Source: Clitoria ternatea (Eukaryota; Streptophyta; Magnoliopsida; Fabales; Fabaceae). From it: DNA of 64,000 nt. Below the pieces are notes generated by a model, which was not told the origin of the DNA, did no database searches, and saw nothing but the letters and a program-made list of their open reading frames with translations. The stretch lies in contig CM075669.1 of NCBI GenBank assembly GCA_037962975.1, positions 80,458,001-80,522,000 on the forward strand. The letters are read 5' to 3'. Of the stretch, positions 23,843 to 34,540 are shown one piece after another. The translations under genes were made by a program, and so were the position numbers. Numbering within the stretch: position 1 is the stretch's first letter; each line of letters begins with the position of its first letter.

Positions 23843-24655
23843 TCACATACCTGAAGCAAACATCTCAGGGTAACGCTTCCTCATGTCTTCCTCACGTTCC
23901 CACATGATAGTGCTCACATCCTCATGTCTCCATGCCACTTGCACAAATGGAATCAACTTGCTCCGTAATCTCTTAGTAAAATTTCTGACAATCTTAGCAG
24001 AGGCAGGAGGAATAGTCAGGTCATCTCTGACTTCCACATCATCAACACCAAGTACATGAGAAGGATTGTACAGATATTTCCTCAATTGAGAGACATGGAA
24101 CACATCATGTAGATTTGCCAAGTAAGGGGTCAAAGTGATGTGGTAAGCAACCTCGCCAATCCGCTCCAGAATCTTATAGGGACCAATGAATCGACGGCTT
24201 AACTTTCTACTCTACAAGGCTCTACCAACACCCTTGTCACGAGAAACCCGTAGGTATACATGATCGCCAACTTGAAACTCAAGTGGCTTCCTCCTCTTAT
24301 CAGAATAACTCTTCTGTCAGTCTTGAGCAATCTTTATTTTCTCTTGGATCATCTTGATTTGCTCGGTAGTTTCCTCAACAACTTCAGGCCCTAAGGCTAA
24401 ATTCTCACAACCTCAAGCCAACACAAAGGGGTCCTACATTTTCTTCCATACAATGCCTTATATGGTGCCATGCCGATACTAGAATGGAAGCTGTTGTTGT
24501 AGGTAAACTCAATCAAAGGTAAGTACTTCACCCATGATCCACCGTGCTCTAAAACACATGCACGCAACAAGTCCTCAAGACTCTGAATAGTCCTCTCGGA
24601 TTATCCGTCCGTCTAAGGGTGATAAGTTGAGCTCAACTTCAATCTAGAGCCCACG
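23843..24655 (-). pseudogene. L1 integrase C-terminal part with chromodomain, broken
   Basis: The clearest frame (24133-23843) gives the IN/chromodomain end: H-x-V-F-H-V-S-Q-L-R near the start, then V-Q-V-A-W-R and W-E-R-E-E-D-M-R, then YPEMF. This is the usual chromodomain tail of Tekay/Del-like chromoviruses, which directs integration to marked chromatin. From 24134 to 24655 the frame continues toward the catalytic region (S-Y-H-P, T-D-G, S-E-R-T) but has several stops. The catalytic glutamate context is still visible near 24600. The upstream half lies beyond the solo LTR at 26218. Confidence 0.7.
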
Positions 24656-24660
24656 GCCTC

Positions 24661-26217
24661 TAATACCCAATCGCAAGTGCACGGGGTATCGCGTAATAAA
24701 AAGTTATCATTCCCATAAGGATTGTGCCCAAGTATCAGTTTTATCAGTGATTCGATTATCTAGACCAATGATTTAATTTCAATAGAAATTTAAATTGACT
24801 TAAGAATAAAAATACCAAAAGAAAACACAAAGCTATTCGTGGTGAAAATCAAAGTACTTAATTGAAAACAATCGAGATTAGGTTCTTGGGAGTTAAAAGG
24901 TTCACATGTCGTTACCAAGTTTCAATGTAATTCAATTTCTCATTTATGAAATCTCGTTTCCTAAGGCAAGTTTTCCAAATTTAATTAGTGACTTTCTCTC
25001 AAAACCTCACTAACGTACCTAATTACCGAAGAACCGCGTTCAATTCGTTAATTAGATCCCTTACGCTTTATGAAAACACGGTTATCCCTCAAATGGCTTT
25101 GTCTATTTTCATAACCCAAATCCTTAGGTTCAATTTCATGTGATTCAAACCATATGCCAATCTTTCGATTACCCACACTGTTTATAATCATCTATACTTA
25201 TTTCTAAGCCTTGTAGAAGCATTAAACATCCATAAAATTGAATAAGAAACATGATTCATAAATGGAAAAATGAAGAACATCTCAAGTTTGGATTACAAAC
25301 ATGCTACCCCTAATCCCAAGAATGGAGTTTAGTTTGCCATAAGGAAGATGATTACAATACAATAAATCAGATATTCAATCTCAAACATGAAAGAAATCTT
25401 AATTACAAAACAAGGGTTTGGAGAAAAATTAGAGTTCTCACTTTTGGTCCTAATCTAATGCTCCAAAATCTGAAGATCCGATACCCTTCTTGTTGATTCT
25501 TGAAATCCTCTCAAAAATCTCCTCCAAGAAGCTCTCAATTCTCACCCAAAATTGTCTTGTGTCTCTAAATGTCAGTCCCCCAATGTTTTTTCCCTTTTTC
25601 ATCTTTTAAAATTTTATAAAAATTGAAGGTAACTGCTGTAACGTGTGAAATCCAATGGCAGTGGGAAAATCTACTGGTAGTGGATCGCATTGTGTGACAC
25701 CCAAAACGCCTAAAATTAAAAACTAGGCAAAAACCACTAGCATTGGGAAAATCCACGGCCAGTGGTTTTTTGGCAGGGAGATCCACAGCCAGTGGGAAAT
25801 TCCACTGGCAGTGGTTTTCTTTGTCTCCATTTTCTCACTTCCTCCAATGTATTCCACGGCCAATGTTTTTTCCCACTGACAGTGGTTTTCTCTGAACCTT
25901 GGCAAATATGCATTTTGAGGGTGTTTTTGAGTTCCAGAGTACTTTCTTTGGTACGTTCTTCTACCATTGTTAGGCTGGCTTCGATCTTGGGTCTTCTACA
26001 TACTCAAACTCTTCCCATTTGCATCATCCCATTCAAAATCTTCCAAATCCTTTTGCTAATAGATTTATCTCATGAAAGTTTCTACAAAAAACAACTACCC
26101 AAGTAGCATGTGTGGAAATAAAAAAAATATCATGGCAATTAGGGAAAAATAAGATGAAAATAAACTAAAATTAAAACTAAATAGAACCTAAAACTAATGC
26201 AAAGTAAACTCTTATCA
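24661..26217 (-). mobile_element. solo LTR of a Tat/Athila-type element inside L1 integrase
   Basis: One 1557-bp LTR with target copies gcctc (24656-24660) and acctc (26218-26222, one mismatch). Its end (caatcgcaagtgcacgggg ... gcgtaata) parallels that of the gag-only element, and its start (cttatca on +, 26211-26217) is the same. No internal region or second LTR is present, so it is a product of LTR-LTR recombination. It carries eight ccactggcagtgg-type words in four pairs (25652-25885) and a weak TATA (tttataaaa, minus) near 25612-25622. Confidence 0.75.
25652..25885. promoter_or_regulatory. paired dyad-word array (ccactggcagtgg) in the solo LTR
   Basis: Thirteen-bp words with arms ccact/agtgg and a 3-bp centre start at 25652, 25671, 25734, 25753, 25783, 25802, 25854 and 25873. 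Each of the four pairs is spaced exactly 19 bp. Some copies have one or two arm changes. The array lies just upstream (minus strand) of the possible TATA near 25615. Confidence 0.6.
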
Positions 26218-26222
26218 ACCTC

Positions 26223-26680
26223 ATGTAGGCTTCCCCAAAATCGAGAAGTAAAGTGTGGGTCTCTATCAGAAATAATACTAGAGGGCACCCCATGCAATCT
26301 CACTATCTCCTTAATGTATAACTGTGCCAGATCCTTAGGAAATACGCACTCTTCGTCAATTGATCTACAATCACCCAAATTCCATCATAGTTAGGCCTTG
26401 CCCTTGGTAAACCAGAAACAAAGTCTATATCAATAGCATCCCACTTTTATACCAGGATATCAAGAGATCTCAAGGTACCAAAAGGTCTCTGATGCTCAAC
26501 CTTCGCATTCTGACATATAAGACATGAAGCCACATAACTAGCAATATTCCGCTTCATCCCAGGCCACCAAAAATTCTTCTTCACATCCTGGTACATCTTG
26601 GTTGCACCAGGATGTATACTGAAGATGCTTTTGTGAGCCTCTTCAAGCACAATGCTTCTCAAATCACCAAAGAAAGGTAC
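26223..26680 (-). pseudogene. L1 integrase N-terminal and core part
   Basis: The zinc-binding HHCC module is visible (HKSIFSIHPG ... C-L-I-C-Q, about 26640-26500), then the first catalytic Asp context (D-F-V-S-G-L-P, near 26420) and the second (S-D-R-D-P-H-F, near 26270). A stop after the HHCC module (26447) splits the frame. The protein then runs into the solo LTR and resumes at 24655. Confidence 0.75.
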
Positions 26681-28748
26681 CTATACTCGGCCTTTCACAC
26701 GCCATATACCATCATTACCTTCTACAAGGAATAAGTTCTTCCCATCTTCCCAAGATCTCCTCATCTCATCTAAATACTCATCATCCACCTGCTTCTTTTT
26801 CACAAGATCAAAGAACTCATTGCACACCTTCAAGGTAGCAAAGCATATCTTCTTTGTAGATTCAATTTTGGTCCCAACATTTAAATTACAGAACTCCTCA
26901 ATCAACTTAAGCTCTTTGACCATTATGGCTGACATATGCAAAGGCTTTCTACTAAGAGCATCTACAACCACATTAGCTTTTCTGGGATGATACTTCAACT
27001 CAAAGTCATAGTCCTTCAAGAACTCCATCTATCTCCTTTGACGCATGTTCAACTCCTTTTGATCAAAGAGGTATTTCAAGCTTTTGAGACCACTAAAGAC
27101 TACAAATCTTGAACCATGGAGATAATGGTGCCAAATCTTCAAGGCAAACACAACCGTCGCCAACTCTAAGTCATGAGTGGGGTAATTAACTTCATGTGGT
27201 CTTAACTGGTGTGAAGCATAAGCGATCACATGCTCCTTCTGAATCAAAACACATCTAAGACCATGATTAAAAGCATCACAATACACCATAAAGTCTTCCT
27301 ACAAATTAGACAATGCTAGTATAGGTGCAAAAGTGAGTCTCATCTTTAACTCTTCGAAACTCTTCTCACACTCAACATTCCACACAAGCAGGTTGATTTT
27401 TTCTAGTTAACTTCATCGAGGGCCTAGCAAGACGAGAGAATCCTTCAATGAACCTCCTATAGTATCCGGCAAGACCAAGGAAATTCTGAATCTCGGTAAC
27501 GGTTGTAGGCCTAGACCATGCCATAATCGCCTCAACTTTAGAGGGATCAACCGAAGCGCTTTCTACAGATATCACATGCCCAAGAAATTAGACACTCTCT
27601 AGCCAAAATTCACATTTAGAGAGTTTAGCATAAAGCTATTTCTCCCTAAGTATACCCAACACCAATCTTAAATGCTCTTCATGCTATTTATGGCTCTTGG
27701 AATACACCAAGATATCATCAATGTACACTACCATAAACCGATCAAGGTAATCATGGAAGATACGGTTCATTTAGTCCATGAATATAGCTAGAGCATTGGT
27801 CACTCCTAACGGTGTCACAACATACTCGTAGTGACCATACCACGTTCTACAGGTGATTTTCGGGATATCTTCGGCCTTCACCTTGAATTGGTGGTAACCA
27901 GAATGTAAGTTAATCTTGGAGAACACCATAGAACCTCTCAACTGATCCAACAAGTCATCTATATGTGGTAGAAGGGCACTTGTTCTTGATCATCATCTTG
28001 TTCAATTGGCGGTAATCAATACACAACCGCATCATTACATCCTTCTTTTTCACTAGTAATATAGAGGCTCCCCAAAGGGACACACTAGGTCGGATGAACT
28101 CTCTCTCAAGTAACTCTTCCACTAACTTTTTTAATTTAGTTAACTCCATAAGAGACATCCTATAAGGAGCCATAGAAGCCAATTCCATACCCGAAACGAG
28201 ATCAATAACAAACTTAACCTCACGTGGAGATAGCAAACCAGGAACCTCATTGTGAAAGACATCAAGAAATTCATATACCACCAGGATACTTAAGGGATCA
28301 GAATGATTAATTTCATCAGCAAGAGATAACAACATGTAAAGTTGGGATATACCTTGCATATCAAATTTACCAGTGCTTGGAGAAGGAAAGATGATGGCTC
28401 TTTGTTGACAATTAACCATGACTTTGTTGGTGGAAAGCCAATCCATATCGAGGATAACCTCCAAGTCCCTCACAAGTAAACAAACAAAGGAGAGAATGAA
28501 TCTTCTCCCCTCAAGTAACATCTCAATATGGTCACAACGTGTAATCGATCTAAGACAAGCACTGGTCAGAGTAGTGACCATAAGGGCATTTTCATTATAT
28601 TTACCAGTAATCTCAACCGTCGAACATACTCCTCAGATACAAAAGAGTGGGTAGCGCCTAAATCATAAATGACATGTACAGTAGTACCAAGTATGTCACA
28701 CTTACTTTCAATCAAGTTACCAGCTTGTGCAGCTTCTTCTCCATTCAC
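26681..28748 (-). pseudogene. L1 protease, reverse transcriptase and RNase H, broken
   Basis: In order on the minus strand: protease with D-L-G-A-T-H-S-F (near 28670; usual D-T/S-G); RT with L-V-K-K-K-D and I-D-Y-R-Q-L-N near 28030, S-G-Y-H-Q near 27900, Y-I-D-D near 27730 and F-L-G-L-A-G-Y-Y-R-R near 27470; RNase H with Y-C-D-A, Y-P-T-H-D-L-E-L and S-L-K-Y-L-F (27289-27029). At least five stops or frame breaks occur (for example near 27770, 27580, 27370, 27029). The domain set is that of a chromovirus. No function is expected. Confidence 0.8.
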
Positions 28749-28879
28749 AGCAAAGATCCTTCCTGGAGACTAGGTAGTGTTTCCTCTAGTGCCACCACCA
28801 TATCTCCCATCAGTGTGGTCGCCATGACCACCAGTCTGTCCATCAGAGGCCCCATTACCACATCCACGACCACTAGTAT

Positions 28880-29894
28880 GGCCTCCACAGTTCATAGGAG
28901 CAGGAGTAGTAGAATGTGCAGGAGTGTTGACCGAAACATTAGGCCTCCTTGCACGTAAAGAATATGCAAGTTGGATGTGACCCACCTGGTCACAGTTAAA
29001 GCAAACAACACCATCTTGGTGTACATACTCTCAGGTATAGTGAGCTCTCCCACATTTAGTGCATCGTGGCCGATGAGCATTTGCATTGCCCCATCCACGG
29101 GTGTTACCAAAACCACCGCCCCTACCTCGGGCAACTGAAGAAGCACCTCTCTGAAACTGTCCTCTCTTGATAGTACCCCACCTCTTGAAGTTGGATGATT
29201 GACCCTTCAGCCTAGAGTCAAATCTAGAGATGTATGATGGGGCATACTCTTCATAGATACGACACTTGTTCATACGCACTGTGAAGCTTCTGATCTCCTA
29301 GTGGCAAATAGCCCTTTGGATGTCAGGACATAATCCATTCTCAAACTTCATGCACTTAGAAGCTTTCATCCCCTCTTACTGGTAAGGAGGGTAGAACTCA
29401 CATAGCTCTTCAAATTTGGAAGCATATTCTTCCACAGATAAGTTGCCTTGCTTGAGCTCCATGAACTCAAGCTCCTTCTTACTGTTGTAGCTTTCTGGCA
29501 TATACTTCCTCATCAGATCAAACTTGAAATTCTCCCAACTCAAGGGAGTAACAGCTGCAAGCATCCGACTCTTGGTGAGTCTCCACCAAGTCTCAGCCTC
29601 ATCTCTTAGCATGAACACAACATACTCCACCTTTTAGAGCTCAAAACACTCAAAACTGTCAAAGATCCGCTCCACATCATAGACCCAAAAGTAAGCTTGT
29701 TCAAGTCTAAACCTGCCATGGAACTCTGAAGGCTTCCTCTTTAGAAATTTTTCAAGGCTAGAAGCACCTTGTGCTATCGGAGGGGCTTACCTATCATTGC
29801 CTTGCCTCTTACGGTTTTGCATTTCCAGGATGTCAGTAAAATGGTTCAAGGCCCGAGCAATGGAATCATCCTAATCAGGGCGACAACGAGCCAT
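28880..29894 (-). pseudogene. L1 gag, broken
   Basis: The likely ATG is at 29894, with a stop eight codons later. The capsid-like part is recognisable (L-R-D-E-A-E-T-W-W, then W-E-N-F-K, then Y-A-S-K-F-E-E-L-C; 29630-29376). A CCHC knuckle region follows near 29060-28970 with a disrupted final Cys. Several stops separate the pieces. Confidence 0.7.
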
Positions 29895-30230
29895 CTCAAA
29901 CTCTTAAAATCTATATTCATAACATCAAGACCAACTAACATTAGTGAGTTAGTCAACATACATTCCCATAGTCATATGCTATAGTAATTTATCTCATAAT
30001 TAAGCCTCAATCCCTTACTATGCAACTTATCGAAAGTAATAGGGTAATATCAATCCAAGGCATGCTTTCAAATTACAATATCATGCACCTATGCATAAAC
30101 ATAATAATTCATCATTGAGAGGGGTTAGTGTGAAGAGAGCTTGGTCGGACCTGTCAAAATCAATCATCAATCACAATTAACACATCGCAAGTGCAATTAT
30201 ATTGACAATCATCTAAATAAAGCATATTAT
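29895..30230 (-). other. L1 leader between PBS and gag
   Basis: About 340 bp, AT-rich, with no ORF and no repeat. It corresponds to the untranslated leader of the element. Confidence 0.5.
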
Positions 30231-30242
30231 ACTCTGATACCA
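30231..30242 (-). other. L1 primer-binding site
   Basis: The minus strand reads TGGTATCAGAGT, one base off the Met-initiator site TGGTATCAGAGC, 5 bp inside the LTR edge at 30248. The last-base change fits an old copy. Confidence 0.75.
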
Positions 30243-30247
30243 CCCAA

Positions 30248-31283
30248 TGTGGCGCCCAAAAATCTTCTATTCAATATTATAGTTATCTACTTCTAATTAA
30301 TAAAAGTAGGGGAAATTTTTTTTGCGTTTATTTATCGTCTCTTAATTAAGGTACACCACAATTCAAGACTTATAATAACTACCCTAGATCTAATTGGAAA
30401 CTAACCCATTCATGAAGATATGAGAAAATGAAAGTTAACCAAGTACCTAATCAACTTCATCAATATATAAAATTGCCAAGCGCAAGACCTTCATTACTCA
30501 TATTGAACATTAACCATTAATATTCAAGATACATACCCACAAACCTACACATTCAAGTCTAATGGTCCATATCATGAACATCTACATCAAAAGTTTTCCA
30601 AGAGCCTAATTAGGTGACAATACTATCCGTACATACTAAGATATCATCAGTCTTTGCTTCTTATCAACTAGGCCTCTTAGTATACTCAAAACTAGGAAAT
30701 ATACATCATATTATCACATCCTACACACCATGCACCAATTATATAATAAAAATTCAGCATTTGCACCAACATAATCAAAACTTCATAAATCCACTCCATG
30801 ACTACTTCTATGCATCATACACAATTTTGACATAATCTCAACTCTCATGCATAATATTCTCATTCATAAAGGTTCATGTTCACCAACCTCTAACATATTA
30901 ACAAGGTCATAACCTAATCTCTACATCTAAATATATCAATAAATAATCTAACAAACCCATTCAAAATTCTAAAAACCTGGGTATTTACATCAATAGTCAA
31001 GCTATACAAAAATAATGCCTATACACATTAAATTCTACCAAGAATTTAAATTGTCGGTTTCAAAAGAATGTCGACCAAGGCAAATAAAATACCTTCTTCA
31101 CACCGTGTTGCCTCCACAAAAAGTGTATCTCTCCACCATCTCAAGCTACATCTCAAGGCTAAAATGGACAACATAGAGAATGAGTATACTTTCTTAATAA
31201 TGAGCAATTATAGTGATAACTCATGCATAGTAAGGCAATCATACATATTTTTCTTCAATATATCCAATCTCATTAATACAACA
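30248..31283 (-). mobile_element. 5' LTR of L1, U5-side part
   Basis: It ends (minus strand) TTTTTGGGCGCCACA at 30248. Its last ~100 bp before the Tat insertion (31190-31283) match 14450-14550 closely. The first ~940 bp do not look like the corresponding end of the 3' LTR (13417 onward). caaca at 31279-31283 is the left copy of the Tat TSD. No gene is seen. Confidence 0.55.
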
Positions 31284-32090
31284 TGAACTGGTCTGAACCA
31301 GGGTCTAGGATCCAGTGTGGGACCAGCCACAAGAGTGCAGGTGTTTTAGGGTTTGTACACCGGTACAGTGGGTATCCGGTATTGTAATCCGACCTCTCAA
31401 TGGGAAAAACCGGTCTTGTTGTCCTGGAAATCCTTCACACCAACGTTTCGCGTTGAGAGAGGGTGAAAGGTGGTGCCACCTGTGAGGATTCTCCGACGCT
31501 CAAGTTAGAAGAGTATAGGAAACTCAGTGAATACCCAAGCAATACAATAGTAAGAATGTGAGATAGAACAACGTAACCTTGCATATGTATTGGAACATGC
31601 TATTTATAGTTGAACGTAGGAAATGTATCGTTGGATGCAAGTGGGTCCCTTGGTTCTGATAGCGAGTAGAGTATGTCAATCAAGATGACTCAGTACTCAG
31701 AGTGTGTCAGGGGGGTAGGTCAATTATCAGAGTACGATCCTGTGATAGGGATGGAGGATAATCACCTTTCCGCATATTTTGCTGACAATTATACTTACTC
31801 TCTGAGGTAATTGACATAGACACATTCCGCTATGCAGGGTATCTTCGTTGATAAGTTATAAGGAACTCTTATCTCATAGTGATCCTAAGGCAAACAGTTA
31901 TACACGTCGTGGAAATAAGAACGGATAAGGCATCCGTCGTATAGAGGACGGATGAAACATTTAATGAAGTAAGAACGGGTATGGTGACAACGGATGACTG
32001 CTGCGGCACTGCCTTCCCGTGACACCGGATGCTCCTTTAAGAGGTCACTCTGACGTCATAACTTTGGAATCCGGTATCCATACTGGATCA
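31284..32090 (-). mobile_element. 3' LTR of the Tat element
   Basis: Begins TGATCCAG at 32090 and ends CAGTTCA at 31284 (minus). A TATA box (tataaatag, minus) lies near 31603-31611. A perfect 8-bp inverted repeat (catccgtc ... gacggatg) lies near 31931-31954. It pairs with 60729-61535. Confidence 0.85.
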
Positions 32091-32106
32091 TTTGTCCCCT
32101 AGCTTA
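32091..32106 (-). other. Tat polypurine tract
   Basis: The minus strand reads taagctaggggacaaa directly before the LTR start at 32090, the expected second-strand primer. Confidence 0.65.
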
Positions 32107-32624
32107 TGTGAGGGACTGTTAGGTTGCTCATATGAGCTATTCAGTCCTTGAGAAGTCTGGATGCCGATGGGACACTCCCGAAGTTCCTTCTAAAAACTCT
32201 TTGACATATGCATGTTTAGTTTCTTACCAACGCATCCACTCTGTAGATTAAGTTACCGTTCTTCTGATGTCTCTACAACGGATTCAGACAAGAATTCATA
32301 GCAAGGGAAATCCCAAGAGTTTTTGGAAATTGAAACTCTTGGTATTCAAATAGTTGTTGGGGTGCATTAAATGCGTCTGAAATGATTGGACATTAAATGC
32401 CCCTTTTTAACACGTGAACCATCATTACCCAAGAGTGTAACCGTCGATTGGGATTATTGGGCCTGGATTTCACCTTCCACAGGCCCGTTTCATTCAAAAA
32501 CTTTCCTGAAGCGTTACTATTTGCGCACTTTAAGTTACGAAATGACAAAGTCGTTTGAATCCAAAAAGTTGCGTTTTGAAATAAATATCGTGACTCTTGG
32601 CTGAACACTGTGCTTCTTCGTTAC

Positions 32625-32633
32625 CTATAAAAG
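32625..32633 (+). promoter_or_regulatory. plus-strand TATA box before the antisense ORF
   Basis: The sequence ctataaaag stands in a cctataaaaggg context about 170 bp upstream of the ATG at 32802. It is on the strand opposite to gag-pol. It is a plausible promoter for the antisense ORF. Nothing else in 32107-32801 is recognised. Confidence 0.45.
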
Positions 32634-32801
32634 GGTCACTTAACGAATTTTGGAATTCACTTCTGTCATCAAGCTTAGTGAACCTCTGCTCAAATTTCTA
32701 AAGACTCATTTGCTGCCTTTCCTCTTCACAAAGCTCTTCCTTCTTTAGGTAAACTCCCTATCCCTTTCCTTTATATCATTTTAGTTTGCTTTGCTTCAAC
32801 C

Positions 32802-34540
32802 ATGCGCCCTAGAATAAGCAGCGCTGGTACCTCAAACAGGGGGAGTCTGAGCTCTCGTGTCCCCTCTAGCCACCGTAGAGGAAGGATTCCAGTGAATCTT
32901 CCAGTGGATGGGCCTCGTCACTCAGAGAGGGTTGAAACTTCCTCCTCACGAGTGCCAGTTGTTCGGCGCCGCCCTGAGGATCCCCTTAACTCGAGGGCTA
33001 CCAGCTGCTCTGACGATGGGTCAAGTAATGAAGGTTATCTCTCTGACGATGTTGCCTTCTACCACAGTACACATGCGTTCCATCGTGCATCAGGTACCAT
33101 GGAGATTTCAGGGTCTGGTAAAACTTTGATTCTGTGAACTACTGAAGGGTGTGTCAACGTCGTGGCACACCGGCTGAACTGGGAAAAGCTGAACAGAGAA
33201 AAACCGTACTGCTGGGTTAAGGAGGAATTCTTGAACATCCCCTCTCATCATGCAAATAAAGAAGGAAACCCAGTTACTCTCCGCTGCAAAATCTATTCTG
33301 ATAAGAAGTATAAGGGACGCTTTCTCGTTCTTGCCCCCCGCCCAATGGAGAGGGTCTGCCACCGTGTCCCTGACGAGAGGTCGGTCTACATGTACGACTT
33401 CGTCTTTCAGAACCTGGGAGTCTGCTTCCCCATGACGGAGTTTCAAATGTCCGTCCTCTGCTTCCTTGACTGCGCCCCTACTCAACTACATCCTAATGGC
33501 TGGGGCTTAGTGCGCGCTCTCAAAATTCTGGGAGAGCATTTCAACTTCATTACCACTGTGGCCAAACTATTTTACTACTGCTAAGTGGTCCGCCGTGCCA
33601 ACAAGAAGGGCGGCCTTGGGTTCATAACACTCCGTTGTGACTCAAGGGTAGTAAACTTCAAGTCCTACACCGAATCCGCTAAGGTGGACAGACGCTCTTT
33701 TAAACATTACTACATGCGGGTCTGAGTTCAATCGAATAAGCTGGTCTTCTGGCTCAACAAGGAAGGGTTTACCAAATTCCCTATCAGTTGGTCGCACGAG
33801 CACTTTCTGCTGCTGAGCCGTGCTTACTACACTGAGGAGAGCGAAGTTTCCTCCCATTCCATTGAAGTATTGAGTGCCATGCAATCGGCCTCAAAAGTCC
33901 TCAAGGGGTTCTCTTACAGGCTTCTTCTGGGGGATGCCGCTGTCCGAGACTCTTACCTTCGTAATATCCGTTCTTGAACTGTGGTTATGTTACATATTCA
34001 TTCCGTTCTTATTATTTTTCCTTCCATGTTTTAACTCAATTTTTCCTTATCTTACAGAGCAAATCAAAAAAGTCTCTCTCGAGATGCTGTCCCTGAAATC
34101 CATGCTGGCGGATGGCGATTCTTCCTATGAAGAAAACGAAATTCAAGCCAAGAGGAACTCCACTAAGGCAGTGGCTCCAATAATTCCTCTTACCTCCGCT
34201 GTGGGAGACGAGGTCCCTCTCCTTGATGAGACGGAACTTGAGGGATAAACTAATACAGTGGGGCAAGGTAATGAAGAGGTCGCCCCTAAGAAGAAAAAGA
34301 AAAAGAGACATCTGGTCAAGGCAACGGATGTGGAGAAGCCTTCTTCTGGTGATCCAGCAAAGAAACGCCAGAAGACTCTCGAGGAGTCTGGGCTGAAAAA
34401 AGACAAGAGGAAGAAACCCATCCTTGATTCTTCTACCCCTCCTTCACAAGCCACGTCCGAACTGGACTCTGAGAGCGGTCCTCCTCCAGTGATTGATCCT
34501 CCAAGCAAGTCTTTTCTCTCTCCTTATCTCTGGTTCCAGG
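32802..34540 (+). pseudogene. antisense ORF of the Tat element, N-terminal part, broken
   Basis: On the strand opposite to pol. The first frame (32802-33137) begins MRPRISSAG and is rich in S, R and P. After a stop a second frame (33162-33584) has HRLNWEKLNREK, GRFLVLAPRPM and a PNGWGL motif. Further frames follow to 33975. A U-rich stretch ending in cttacag (34050-34057) looks like a 3' splice site, after which AEQIKKVSLEML and a lysine-rich segment (34290-34420) follow. Such proteins are known as extra ORFs of Tat elements and have no firm function. Stops near 33137, 33584, 33725 and 34246 indicate decay. The ORF is then cut by the chromovirus LTR at 34541. Confidence 0.6.
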
